Positions 17,552 to 30,131 of a DNA stretch of 64,000 nt are shown piece after piece; the first letter of the stretch is position 1; each line of letters begins with the position of its first letter. The stretch is from NCBI RefSeq assembly GCF_024713975.1, contig NC_091107.1:10653501-10717500 (forward strand), in the 5' to 3' direction. Below the pieces are notes generated by a model that worked only from the letters and a program-made list of their open reading frames with translations, searched no databases and was not told the DNA's origin. Origin of the DNA: Paralichthys olivaceus (taxonomy: Eukaryota; Chordata; Actinopteri; Pleuronectiformes; Paralichthyidae). A program made the translations under genes and the position numbers.

Positions 17552-17875
17552 TTATGATTATCTTTGTTGGGTCACTTTTCTCTTCTGCGCCCTTTATCAC
17601 ATTTTCAACCATAATCCTAAAGTCCAAATAAACAGAACAGGATAGAGCACTGAGGGTGGGCTGCTGGCCCGACTAGATATTTTAGATTTTCTGTTGGAAA
17701 TTATGCATTAATGCTTACCTGAAGGTGTCTCCAGGACTCCGGAGCTGCATTATCCAGATCCTGCACTTCTTAGCAATTATCATTATTAAATAACATAATT
17801 GCACCTTATGTTTTTCACTCCAACAACCAATCTGAGTTTAAAGGGTAAGTTAATCCAAACAGGAAAATATCCTCA

Positions 17876-18170
17876 TTATCTACTCACCAGTGTGCCAATG
17901 GAGGGGTGGGTGAAGTGTATGAACACCCACCCCTCCATTGGCACACTGGTGAGTAGATAAGAGTTTCAGGGGTAAACAGCATTGCAGCCAAATACAATAT
18001 AATTAAAGTAAATGGTGACCGATTCTTCTGAAACGTAGACAAAAAACAGAAAATGCCTCCATACTGCTCCTGTAGTTTCATATGGCTGCAACACTATTAA
18101 CCCCTGAGACTCCAAAAGTGTTGGACTCAAACACTCCATCCACCCCACAGGCATAGTGGTGAGTGGATAA
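17876..18170. mobile_element. Foldback MITE containing a perfect 37-bp hairpin
   Basis: The left terminal repeat (17876-17912, ending in GGAGGGGTGGGTG) is followed after an 11-nt loop by its exact reverse complement (17924-17960). A third, diverged copy in inverted orientation closes the element at about 18120-18170 (CCACCCCACAGGCATAGTGG, then TGAGTGGATAA). Both outer ends read TTATCxACTCACC inward. No coding capacity. The outward flank AAAGGGTAAGTTAATCCAAA resembles the start of a widespread fish DNA-transposon family, so the true left end may lie near 17838. Confidence 0.8.
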
Positions 18171-18263
18171 CAAGGAAATTAAAATCTTTCTGCACATGCA
18201 CACCACTGCTGGAGGTGTCTCCTGTGCACCATTCTCACTGAATGAATTATACAAACACACTTG

Positions 18264-18317
18264 GGTCAGACCACAGACTGTATATAAAGAGGTCAGACCA
18301 CAGACTGTATATAGAGA
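18264..18317 (+). repeat. 27-bp tandem duplication with TATA-like boxes, ahead of PCBD2
   Basis: The unit GGTCAGACCACAGACTG followed by TATATAAAGA occurs twice head to tail (18264-18290, 18291-18317), and a third copy starts at 18318. Each unit carries TATATA(A/G)AG (18281-18289 and 18308-18316). The CAGACTGTATATAAAGA core is the same as the terminal sequence of the dispersed element seen at 32.9 and 60.7 kb. Confidence 0.8.
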
Positions 18318-18380
18318 GGGTCAGACAGACTCCAGGCAGTAAAACGGTGTGGTTTTAATCAGGCAGTAAACTGAGCAGCT

Positions 18381-18467
18381 ATGTCGCAAAGTGAAAGGAC
18401 GAGCAGAGGTGAGGGGCAGAGGGAGGACAGCGGACAAAGCGCTGACTATGTTCGGGTTAATGTTTAG
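18381..18467 (+). other. Upstream ORF overlapping the PCBD2 start
   Basis: An ATG at 18381 opens 28 codons (MSQSERTSRGEGQREDSG...) ending with TAG at 18465-18467. The frame is +1 relative to the PCBD2 start and runs past it. It matters only if transcription starts upstream of 18381. Confidence 0.4.
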
Positions 18468-21400
18468 CCTGAGGACGGGCAGCTCATGGCCCCGCGGCGG
18501 TCACCATCTGTCCGGGCTGTGCAGTCTGCTGCTGCCGCCCCCTCCCTCCAGGAACCGCTCGTCGAAAATGGTGAGTGACAGTTAGCGTGTGTTAGCTTTA
18601 GCCTGTAACCGCATCTTATCATCGCACACGAGGCTGGAAGTGACACAGGTGCAGCGGTAATCTCTCGAGACTCGAGCCGAGCACAGTGCAGACCTGTGGG
18701 CGCAGAGCCCGCTGCAGCGTGGGGTGCAGGGTGGAACACGCCAAACTCCATTCGGAAAAACTCAAAATTAAAGGTTTCCCCGTGTAGCTGTGAACCGACG
18801 CAGATATGTCGCAGATTTAATGAAATATTCCAGTTGTATCATGTACATAGCTCAATTCGGCGTAAATTGTTTCGTGGATTGAACTTTCTGAACAATGTTA
18901 ACTTGAAATGTACACGTCTTGAACGTATTCATTCAGTGCTCTGTCTTCACTAACGCCTGGTAGTCATTACGTGCTGAAGTGTGATGTTGTTTTGTTGAAT
19001 ATCTTGAATAAAATCTGTTGCGTTGATTGTGTCAGTGCCGAAGTGAAGCGTAGTCTGTAACAGGTCAGTCAAGGCATAAATCCATATTGTTGTGTACATG
19101 TTTTGCTAAGTAGCAGAACATCATTAGAGTGAATCAGAATTATTAATGGAGTCTGTGTTTTGATGAGTATGTATTGAGTTCTCAGGAGTAGCTGTGACCT
19201 GTGCAGGTATCGCTTGTTTAGTTGATAGTGAAGCCGGTGTAACTCATTTTTAGTGGTTTGCTGCCGCTGTGTGGACGCAGCAAAAGTAACACCCAGGTTA
19301 CTGCTGCAGTGTTCAAACTTTACTCTAAACCTGTGGTGTTTTTTTATAATAATACATTCTGTCATACAAATGAAACTAAACCAGACTGTGTATTTGTAAT
19401 AAATACTAATAAACTCTGAATAACTGCATGGTTTAATGTTTAACATTGATACACTCCATTTATGTTATACACTGTCTTTTCGTCATATTGTGAATATTGT
19501 TGTTTTGTTGATGTGCTCTCTAACATGCACCATCTCTCCGTCCTGGGAGATGGATCGCTCCCTTGTGACTCTCCCTGAGTTGTCTACATTTTTTCTCACC
19601 CTCGTCGAGAGGGTGTCGCACCTTGTACAGATCGTTAAGACCTAGGAGGCGAATTGTAAATTGTGAATAATTTGTATGAGTAAAATTTAAATTTGAACAG
19701 CTTTGAGAAAAAGGACTATAGGATGCACTTTGTGTTTGTTGTGTCTCCAGTCATCGGACGCCCACTGGCTCTCCCCTGAAGACCGGGAGGAGATGGTGAT
19801 GGAGCTCAGGGCCACAGGCTGGATGGAGGTGGAGGACCGAGGTGCCATCTTCAAAGAGCTTCACTTTAAAACCTTTAATCAGGTGTGTATGTGTGTATGT
19901 CTTGTTGATAAGATGTTGAATCGCTTCTTTTCTGACATAAATTGAGGTCATTATGTCACGGTTTTTGTGTTTTGTTTTGGCTTCAGACCCTGATTTTTAT
20001 TTTGGTATTCACATTTTTTATTTATCAGTGAGACGGTACAAAAGTTAACACAGTAAAACTATTCACAACAGCAAAGGTCATGAATCAAATGTCAGCTAGT
20101 TGTAGTTGATGGTTGGGGTCAAACAAGTGTTTCAAAATAGTCTTTTTGTTAAAACTTGGAATTAAGGCACAGATCACATTTGGGCTCGACTGACAGTTTA
20201 GTCACTGTAGGCAGGTACATGGAGATTAGCTGTTAGTGAGTCTGACTTCTGGTTTCTTCCATTGACAATGAAGAAGAGTAAAAATGTAAAAGTAAAAATA
20301 ATTTCCTTCCACACCAGTACAACAACAAATCATGTCCAGCACTCTCCTGTTGATGCAAAGTGTGTGTAGGTTATATATCTTCTTAAAGAAAGAACACGAG
20401 TGCACAAACACACACATGCACGCACGCACGCACACAAACACACTCAGACTCAGGCAGCGGACATCTGCTTCAGTGTTTGTGGTGTGTTATTCCAGACGGC
20501 TGGTACAGTCCGTGATCAAGTGTTTGTAGTGGTGGAAATCAGTCTGCGTCTGTGATCCGCTGTGGTCTTCAGGGGGCTGTTGTACACTGGTTGGGGGTTT
20601 GTTTGATGGGGATCTGGACGCAGACCACCACATGCATGCAGGCCAGCTTGCTAAACATCAGAATCACACAAATTCATCTGTTTATACACTGATTGGTTGC
20701 AGGTGTAGAGAGTTCCTCTCCGCTTTCACTGGTTCCTTTTCATTCCATTTTTTTGGGTTCCTACCTATAAATAGAAACATTAATGAATATTGAAAAGTTT
20801 TTGTTTTTGAGAGAAGCCTCCATTCTTACATACTGTTGTAGTGAAAGTAACATGGATGATCTGGCTCTAAACTAAGACAGAGCATATTGGAAACCTCACA
20901 TGAAGAACTGAAAAAATAGAAATACTGAAAGTGTTACTGCATGTTAATCTTAATGTTGATACAAAACATAATAGTCAAGTAATTTTTATTTATTTTAGTG
21001 CTAATGTAAATAACTGGAATTCTAAAAGGCAAATGTTTTGAAAAGGTTTAGCATATCTTGGATTGATTTTTCAATAATAGTGGTTTGTCATATCTCAGAA
21101 CTGTCTTATCTTACACTGGATTACATGACATACAATGACACAGCATGTAAATAACAGTTAACAGAGACAAACCATGGCTTCATACCACATGTCTGCTCCT
21201 AAACAAAGAAAACAAAAAGACAAAATGACTTACACAAGAAAAAACAGAATTTGTGCCATTTGATATTGTATTTTTAGATTATTATTAACAAGGACACTGT
21301 AATTAAATTATTTTAATCATAAACCAAAACAAGGAAGAAAGTAAAGAAGAGAAATATGCAGTTATGTAAATATACACCTAGATGTTTATTTACAGTTGGT

Positions 21401-24400
21401 TCATACATTTTGTGGTCCTGATGAGTTGTGAGAAAATGTGATGGAAATGTTTGAAGTCTTCAGCACTTTAATAATTGTTTCTGGAGCTTTCTATGGTAAT
21501 AGGAACCTGTGCTGGTGTTGGTGTAACCCAAGTGCACAAATGACCAAGTGTGATATGACTGAAAGCTGAGATGATAATATTTTATCATGGATTCCTTTTC
21601 CCACAGAAATGCATTTTTAATATGTGTTTCTTGCGAAAATAGTAATTTTTTTCAGGATCTTCTAAACAATAGAGCTGCATCAAGAACTACTGGATAGCAG
21701 ACAGACAGAGTTTATCAAAGCAGGGCGAGTTAGATCATACTCTCTCTCAACAGTATCATAGATTCTGTGCCTTTTGTGGGAGTTGAGACCAATTCTGACA
21801 CTTCTGGGGATAAAAGAAAATCTTGAAGAAATGTTTTTTGGCAGAGTGCTGATAGGCAGCTCAATAGTTTGCTTCAGCAGCAACTGTACTGCAGCGACGT
21901 AAACTGCAACATCTCAAGGCCACTTAGCGGACTTCCTCTAATCCTGTCGTTAGTTGTTTTAGCCCCTAAAATAGTCTGTTTTTACACTTCCCTGTGTTTG
22001 AAGTTGGGGGGCCGAGAGTTGACCTCCCCCATCTGCTCGTCCTGGCTCTAAAGCCTCTCCTCTTACCCCGACACGTCAGGCAGCATTATGCTGACACACG
22101 CCAGGCGGCCAGTTGGCAGCAATTGGGGTTTCGATCAGAATGATTTCTTTCACAAACAATCAAATTGGTTAAAATGTTTCATCTGGCTCACAAACCACTA
22201 ACAACCCCATCATTCCTTTTGGTAGATGTTCTCTTTTTTTTATTTTCTTGCTCGTTGCCACCCTCCGTTCCCCACCTCTGTCTCTCCGTCTTTGTCTGTC
22301 TCTCATTCCCATGCTGTGCCCCATGTTATTGGGAGAATGAGATCACGTTGTTCCAATTTTACATGTTGGCAACTCTCTCCGTCTGTCTCTCCGTCTGTCC
22401 TTCTTTTTCACCCTCTTTTATTCTCTCTCCAGCCACCACCACCCCCCCAAACATTTTCACAAACCTTCTTGCTGGGTTTTCGTGGCTGTTCTTAAAAGTG
22501 CTTTTACCCGAGGGGAATGGAGATGAGGATCGACGTGCTGGCTGATTTCCATTCGCCACTTATCTGCGAGTGATGGGCTCGAGGAAACCAGATCCCTAAG
22601 AGTTTATAATGAGAATAACAAATCCCCCGTTCTGTGAGAGGAGACATGTCCTCTATTGGTCTCTAGGGGGCGATAGAGCTGCACCCATGACTATGTAAAT
22701 GCACAGTTTAAGTCTATTGAAGTGGAGCTGAGGCACTGCGCCACCTCATAGCTGCAAATGAATTTAAAAAGAACATGACAGCTTGTTTTTTTTTTAAGTT
22801 TATTTTTCTTTGATTATGGCAAGTGGAAAGTGTTATGATGCTGTTGTAACCAGCACAGTAATTTATCTGCGGCATGTGGGTACACAGTGCGTCGTTAGTG
22901 GCAGCAGACTGAGGAGTAAATGTGAGTTATTTTCCTTGTCAAGTCCAGTGTATTTAATCAGATTTGAGTGGTGAAATCCTCTCTCTGGAGTCCCTTTGGT
23001 CAGTGAGAAGCCCTTCAATTATATGTGGAAACGTGTGTGTGTGTCTTTAATACTGTAAATTCTGGTTGGAACTGTGCATGTTTTGTTTTTTTTGAAGTTG
23101 CAGGCACTGATATTGTTTACATATCAACATTTATGTCAGAACTGTTTACAGACTATGGTCTGCTTTACGTTTCAGAGGATGAAGTTGGAAACATTGAAGT
23201 AAAATGGTGTGTTTGTGTGCATGTGCGTGTGCGTGTGTTGGGAAGGTGAGCTGTGAATGCTCAGCTGTTGCGGGGTTGACAATGATGACGTTCCTCCTTC
23301 CCCCCCCCCCCACAGCACTTGAAAGCTACGTTCTAGATGGAATGGCCGCTTGTTTTCTTCAGTACTTTTATCCTTTGCACAGGAGCAGAAACTTTTCAAC
23401 CAGGCAAATGAGTATTGATTTGTATTGATGGGTTAAAATAGGAGAAGAAGGATGTCAATCAATGAAGAACTCATTTCAGTTTTCCAGATATTTACAAGTG
23501 ATTAGCAGACTTGACAAAAACATGGATGGTCAACATTTTTTCTAATCAGTGTCAAGTCATCTAGACTTGAATGGTGGGTTTTTAGATAAGTTTGAAGCTG
23601 TTGCTTAAAATGAATTTGACTTTACCTTGGGCTTTGGAAAATAGTGATGATATGTTTGCTGACTTGTTCAATTGAACAATTAATCAATAGATCAATAAGT
23701 TTTAATTCTATTTTGACAAAATCATCCACAAGTTCACCTTGTTAATTCATGTCAATACTATTTGTCATGATGATGATCAATTATCATTTTCATTAATTAA
23801 TTATTTACTTAAAAAACAATTGCAGGCTCCAGCTCCCCTCAGAATTTTGTCAGACAGTTTTGGTGTGGTAATGAACTGTTTCAATGGCTTTTCCACCATG
23901 ACAGAAAGAAAATTATAATGGAGATACAGACGGCTGCTCATTTTCTGACAAGACAATGTTCTAAATGGTTGCAATAAATAAACATGAATATATGTCCAAA
24001 AATGTCACCTTAAGCTGATCTAACACACTGTCCCTATAGTGCTCTCACCATATACCCCCACCAGCTCAGCGGTGTTCAGTTATCACCCGTCTCCAAAAGG
24101 GAACTGGAGGCGCCCACATTCATATCGTCTCGTGGAAATGGCTGGAGGGAAGCCGCGAGGTGTGGCGCCCGAGCGGAGTTGGTTAGGTAATCTGGCTATC
24201 GGTTCTTGAGTAAGATAAGATGGCCCTGACGTCTGCTGCGCTTTTGACGAGCCCAGTGTCTTTTTAAGCCTTGGCTGGAAACCCTGCAGTTAATGATGGG
24301 GTTTGCATTAGTCAGCCTTAGCGCCATGCTTGAGCATTACATGACACTCTTTACATAAATAGGAGGTGACATGCGTGAACATTTGTTACACAAGATATTA

Positions 24401-27400
24401 GTCACTTACAGAGTCTTCGCAGCATTGCGGTGCATGCATCGTCTTTGTCAGGGTATCAAGTTGAGTCTCTTCACTGTGTTTCTCCACTTTAAGAACGATA
24501 ATTTGAGAAGATTAATACCTGACGATGATGTTACACATGCCGAGCAGAGCCCTCGCTTCTACATGAAAGAAACTCAGCACTTGGCAGCTTCACTTCATCA
24601 TTATTCGATATTCTATATTGAAGTTACATGTCAACTTAGCGGGCATCCTTATCCGGCCAGCTGGAAGCTTGTGTTTGGGTAAGAAGAGAAATGAGACATA
24701 AGAGGTGTGGTCATCATCATCATCATCATCACCAGCACCACCGTGCAATTCACAGCGTTCTTGCCTTTCACTGCAGAGGAGCAAAGGTTTTCCAGCGGAC
24801 CGATGCTGACGCGGGTGATGATGGGGCTTGCACAGTAATCATCGGGTAGTCATGGCGGTGTGTAATGGAGGAGAGCGGCTCGTCTTCTTGTGTGTGTCGG
24901 CGCATACTTGTGTGCAACGCCAGGGAGGTTCGCATTGTGTGCATTCGTACATGCATCGGCGCGTGCGTGTGTGTCTGTCAGAGGCAAGCAGAGTAGGCAC
25001 AATCTGCATGCACTTAGTCCTGGCAAGGCAGAGCAGGCGTTTCTAAGCCCCTGGACCGCGCAGCAGTGGAAAACCGATCTGTAAATAACAGACACATGTG
25101 TTTGAAACTGAGTCCTGTATTCCAGCCCACGGCCGCAATGGGAGAGAGAACACCACTCTGCTCCGACGTCAAATTGTCTCGTCCAGTGTTGTATGACAAT
25201 CATGCCGTAATAGCACCAAAATGACTCCTCAAAAGCGGGCGCATGGGGAAAGGAGCATAGAGGGGGTCTGCCTTCGGGTGTTTCTGATTATTTGAGATGG
25301 GGGCCTGCATATTGTCATGTCAAATTATTTAACTCTGACAGCTACAGCTTGTTGGGCCAGTTGGAAAGAATGGCTGCTGGCTGGCTTGGAGGATGGATAG
25401 CCGCCCAGCCGGCTGACATGTTGACTCGAGACGTGTGGCCCCGTGCAATACAAACAGGGTAAACAAAGCACTCAGAGAGGGAGAGTCCTTGACCTCTGTT
25501 GACATAAGACCTCTACTGGGAGTTGAGCGTTGGTTTTATTTTCTTGTTTGGCCCAAGTGGAGGGCGTTGAGGTGACCCACAGGTGACAGACAGGCGCTGC
25601 ACCAGTATTGTGTCCTGCCCCTGAGGGACCACCACCTTTCCAGTATTTCAGCCTTGTTGGACATTCAACTCCAATTCACTTGTAGAGGGAGATTACGGCT
25701 TTCTGTGCATTTTTGTCTTCTTGAGAAACAAGAAGTCCTTTCTCAGGGTTCATGTCGCACACAGACTGAACTTATCGTCTTCTGTTTCACATTCCCTTCT
25801 CCCCAGGAGGACTTTTTGCTCTGTGGTTCTAAGCAGGGTTGGAAAGTGTGACACTTCTCTTAACAACAGCAATGCAGCAAGTTTGGATAATGAGCCCAAG
25901 CTCCGGTTGGGGTTGATTCACTCAATTGATTCAAAATTTAAATAAAGAACACTCTTGTGTGGAAGCTAACACAGCATTTGTTCTCGATCATCGACGAGCT
26001 TCATCGTGCCCGGAGCCGGCTTTGGAAGAAAAATATACTCCTTGAATTAAAACTGAAGTGAAGTGACCAATTATTGGTCCAGACTAGAAGCTCCTTCCTC
26101 TGCCAGGTTTTGGAAATGCATCACACAGATGTGACTGCAGATGTTTGCAGTTACAGGCCCGTCATAATATCAGGGAATCTACAACTGTGTTATTTTGATA
26201 ATTTTGCTGTAGAGTGTTGTGACCCATTTGGCAAAAGAAGGAATCCTCCCTGAACTAAAGGGGGAAGGACGTCCATTATTCACACATGCTGATCAAGTTC
26301 AGAAACCAGTGAAATGCAAGAATATTCTCCTAAAGTTATGAGCCCGTCCTCAGTCAACATCCAACATTTGGAAGGCAAATCAAAATCCTCAAAATTAGTT
26401 AAGGCATTAAATAATTATTGTTGGTGTAAGACCTGGAGTTTTTGGCCACTCTGTAGCAGCAGAAACAGGTTGTGAAGGCAACATTGGAATTTGGCTGTTA
26501 AGCTACTAAGTTTTCCCACTATGTTCACCTGTTAGTCAGTATCTTTGTCTGTCTACAGATTGGTGCACAGTTTCTTTTGATTATTTTACACTGAAAGCAG
26601 CTGCAGAGTGCTGCGAGTGAATCAAAACAGTAAAGTTGTGGGCCAGAAGGGAGCTGCAAATTCAAGTGGTAAATGTCGCCAATACGATCGAGTCCTTTCA
26701 TGTAATCAGATTGTTTTTTGTTATTTGGAAAATAATTATTGTGAAAATATTAATTGTGTAACAGCTTTACGTTGAAACTGATGGTGGATTTTTGGGGCAG
26801 ACACTAATATGTCTCCCTCCTCAATAAGTCAAATAATCGACGCTGATGTTTTTCAATGGGAAATGGGACAATGTGCATGAACCATTAAGTTTTCGCACTG
26901 AATCCTTTAACCTGTCACTCAAAGTTCCTCAGCAGCAGATTAGCCTGAGCTCTGCCCTGAGAGAGAGGGAGAGAGAGGGGGCATGTTCGGACAACACCTG
27001 ACATGACAGGCTGCCTAACCATCTCCATTAGAGCCAATGAGAGTTGAGAAAAAGCAGACCGCCTCAGTCTCTAAATTGGTGCCAGCGGGGTCAAGTTGCA
27101 GGAATATGCCAATTACTTAAATTGATCAGGAGACGGTTTCCTTGATAAGCAATTTGATCGAGCTGCCGATCGTGTTACACGAGCTGCGCTGCATGGCCAA
27201 CGGACAGGACGTCTCAGAAATTGGTTACAATGCACTAAAAAGGCTCAACGCAATTTCCTCTGTGAGAGTAATTCTATTTTGTCATGTCAGGTGGTGGACG
27301 GGGCTCCAGCCACGGCCTGTAAACAATGGCGTTTCAGTTGATTTAATTAGGCAGGGAGGAAGTATTTAGGGGCTTAATTGAGATTGCAGTGGGAAATTGC

Positions 27401-29953
27401 ACTGAAATAGGTCCACCAGTTTTTTTTTTCTCCTCTCACAGTGGGCATGACGAGGGATTTCACTCTTCTCTTTGTAGATAATTAGAATAACCACAATCAC
27501 TCCCTGGATGTCCTGTGATTGGAGAGGGCCACATGCCCAACTTGAAATATGAAGTGTGTAGGTTGTGTATGTTGTGTATGTTGTGTATGAGTACGTGCAT
27601 GCAAGATCTCTGCACTCTGGAAATATGCACTTGTGCATTCACGGTTTTCTACAAGTGCCTCAGATGGCAGTGTTGCTCCTTGGGCTGTGTGTGTCTGTCT
27701 GTGTGTGTGTGTGTGTGTGTCCAGCGCTGCATGTTTTAATTTCTTCTGGTCAGTTTACTGACTCAGACCTTGAGTACTTTAACACATAAACTTTTATTAA
27801 ATGGCTAATAACAAATTTCAAATTTCCCCTAATGGGACAATTAACTACTGATCCAAACTTATAGTGGTGTTGGTGCTTGTGAACTGTATTGCATTGTATT
27901 TGGCTCTATATCATGAAACTAATTGCATAAAGAAGTCTTTTTATAGCGTTAGCTTTGCAGATTTTGTAAGAAGAGACTTGTTTTTGATTGACAGTCGTTT
28001 GTTTCTTCCTGTCCAGGCGTTTGGCTTCATGTCTCGTGTGGCTCTGCAGGCGGAGAAGATGAACCATCACCCAGAATGGTTCAATGTATATAATAAGGTA
28101 ATAAATGTTTCCACATTATGGCTTGAGTCACACTCTGGTAACTGAGGTTTCACTCACAGTGCTGCTTGTGTGTAGTATCCATAACAGAAATCGCAGCATG
28201 TAGAGTCAAACAATGTTATCATTTCTGTGTGTTTGAGTTACGGCCATATTTACAATGCTGTGCTCAGTTTATAACAAATTACAGACACATCAAGATCAGT
28301 CAACTCTGGATAAAGTCAGATTTTTTTTTTGATGTCAAACAATCTGCACTAGTTCTAGATAGCTCTGCACACAGAGCCTGAAACACACACTTCATTTGTC
28401 AGAAAAAAAGAAAACGCAGTAGCTTCACACTGTAATCCCATCGTTTTTCTTGAGAAAAGCTTTGCAGATATCTCTACCAAGCCCTCCACGAAGCCCCCGC
28501 AGCCCCAACACTCACTCACTTTCTCTGTCTTCGAAATAAAGTAATGGTTGATATGACAAACCCAGTCCCTGAAAATCTCTCAGCATTAGGCTGCAGCCAC
28601 TGAGTTACTGTGTGGTGGAAGCAGGCTGCTCTGAGAGGAATGCTGCTCCTAATCCACTCTTTATTAAAGTGGCTGTAACACAGTGCTACAGGTCTCTGGG
28701 CCCCACAGCACTTTCCACCAGACACTTACACATAAATCCCACAATGACTGAGCTTCAGCCTTGACAAAATAGATGCTGTATACTGAGCTACTGCTAATAT
28801 TCCAGTCTGTTCTGTTTGTGTCTGTCAATGTTGGAATATAGTTTTCTGAGCCACACACCCCATTGGCTGACTCACACCTCTGTGGGTGGAGCCAAAAACA
28901 TCCCCGCAAATGTTTCTGAATGCGTCGTGAACACTGACTGTATAAAAAGCTGGACGACAGGATCCAGTGGGTGGCTGCAGCATCAGTCATAAACCCCAGA
29001 TGGGACATGGACCAAACAACAAAAAATTACAAATATACGTTTGGTTGTAATTAGTTATTTGATGCTATAAAAACTGGGTGAAACGTAACGATGGTCAGCT
29101 GAGACTGACACGTGATTAGTGGAGTGCGTCACTTTTTGTGAATCAAGTCTCATTGAAATATTTCTACATTTGGGGAGATATGTTTATTCGCTTTCTTTCT
29201 GAAATGAAGATAAATGTCATGACTGTGCCTTTAAGTACAGAGGTGGAGCCGCTGCACAGAACGGAGTTGTTACATAAACTGCTGTTAGTCAAGAATTAAG
29301 TCCAACACCCAACTGCCCATGAAAGTAAGCTTTTAAGTCAACAACAAAAATACGAGGCACATTTACAACCACCGGCAGAAAATATTGTTAAGTTATGCTT
29401 TTACAAGCGAGCATAAAAGCATAACGGACCAGTTTATTTCCTCAGCCCAAGAGGTTATGTTCCCTTTGCTGTCTGTCTGTGTGTCTGTTATGTGGCAGGG
29501 TGGGGCACGACCCTTCCATTAAACTGTGGAGTGGATCTGGTTAAACTGGCAGATCCAGGATTTTTCTCTTTTTTCACTTTCTTTAACAAAGCGAAATAGG
29601 ACATTAGACATAGCTAGTGTTAACTTTTTTAAGTTAATTTTAGCTTATAACAAGCTCAACATGTTTAAAAACTTGATTTTCACTGGAAGGGGACTTTAAA
29701 AGTAAAAAAAACCCACACAGACTTTTCTACTACCAGAAATGCTCACCTCGTTAAGATATGTTTTATTAAAACTACTTATTAATTACAACATAGTTTATTT
29801 TTCTTGACCTTTGTCCCTGATTTTGTTATGGGAAACAGTGGTTACTTGTCCTCACAGGTCCAGATTACACTGACTACGCACGACTGTGGAGGACTGTCGA
29901 AGCGGGACATCAAGATGGCCAAGTTTATCGACAAAATTTCACTTTCTATGTGA
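18448..29953 (+). CDS. pcbd2: PCBD2 (DCoH2), pterin-4a-carbinolamine dehydratase 2
   Basis: Recycles tetrahydrobiopterin by dehydrating 4a-hydroxy-tetrahydropterin, and serves as an HNF1 dimerisation cofactor (family knowledge). Four exons: 18448-18570, 19751-19882, 28017-28097, 29858-29953, giving 143 residues. Exon 1 encodes a 41-residue Arg/Ser/Leu-rich, non-acidic leader with mitochondrial-targeting character. Exons 2-4 give the fold: [71 protein letters not shown]. The catalytic histidines of PCBD1 (61, 62, 79) correspond to H102, H103 and H120, with spacing preserved. The start chosen is the first in-frame ATG; M5 (18460) is an alternative. Intron 2 is 8.1 kb, much longer than elsewhere in this gene. 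The TATA boxes in the upstream tandem repeat may set the TSS. Confidence 0.95.
19538..19702 (+). repeat. LINE 3'-tail type fish repeat in PCBD2 intron 1
   Basis: CATCTCTCCGTCCTGGGAGA, a TCTCCCTGAGTT segment, TTGTACAGATCGTTAAGACC, GAGGCGAATTGTAAATTGTG and a terminal AAATTTAAATTTG follow the layout of a very common teleost LINE-tail repeat known to me. The copy is diverged and 5'-truncated. Confidence 0.55.
19883..28016 (+). other. PCBD2 intron 2: long, complex noncoding sequence
   Basis: Apart from short TG and CAT runs (24712-24733 is CAT-rich), this 8.1 kb intron has few recognisable repeats. Segments 21900-22700, 24050-25500 and 26900-27450 are of balanced composition and high complexity, dense in homeodomain-type words (TTAATTA, ATTTAATTAGG), and unlike the AT-rich flanks. 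They could be conserved enhancers acting on PITX1, but no alignment was available. No extra exon is supported. Confidence 0.4.
28930..29130 (+). mobile_element. Copy of the CATAGACTGTAT MITE family (degraded), in PCBD2 intron 3
   Basis: Begins ACTGACTGTATAAAAAGCTG and shares GTGGCTGCAGCATCAGTCAT, ACCCCAGATGGGACATGGACC and CAGCTGAGACTGACACGTG with the copies at 32.88 and 60.66 kb in the same order. The right end is missing. Confidence 0.75.
29455..29600 (+). repeat. Fragment of the fish RTE-like LINE 3' region
   Basis: AGTGGATCTGG, GGCAGATCCAGGATTTTTC and TTCACTTTCTTTAACA follow in the order known for the abundant percomorph LINE tail also seen at 7480-7670. Confidence 0.6.
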
Positions 29954-30125
29954 TATTTTTTGTCTTTTAATCTGAAAGTTTAATTTTCTTTTTTTCAGTC
30001 CCAGCTAAGAAATGCATTTTGCCTCCTACATGTCTAGAACCTGTCTCTGATTTTGTCTCAAATAGAATCTGTGAAAATATTCTATTTTCATGTTTGTATT
30101 TTCATTTTTAAATGTTTTCTATAAG

Positions 30126-30131
30126 AATAAA
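30126..30131 (+). terminator. PCBD2 poly(A) signal
   Basis: AATAAA 173 bp after the PCBD2 stop codon, followed by the T-rich GTTTGTTTTCTCTTC. Confidence 0.7.

Noticed and set aside
18391..18585. Longer N-terminus for PCBD2 in the same frame
   Set aside because: The frame upstream of 18448 starts only at GTG; there is no in-frame ATG, so 18448 is preferred.
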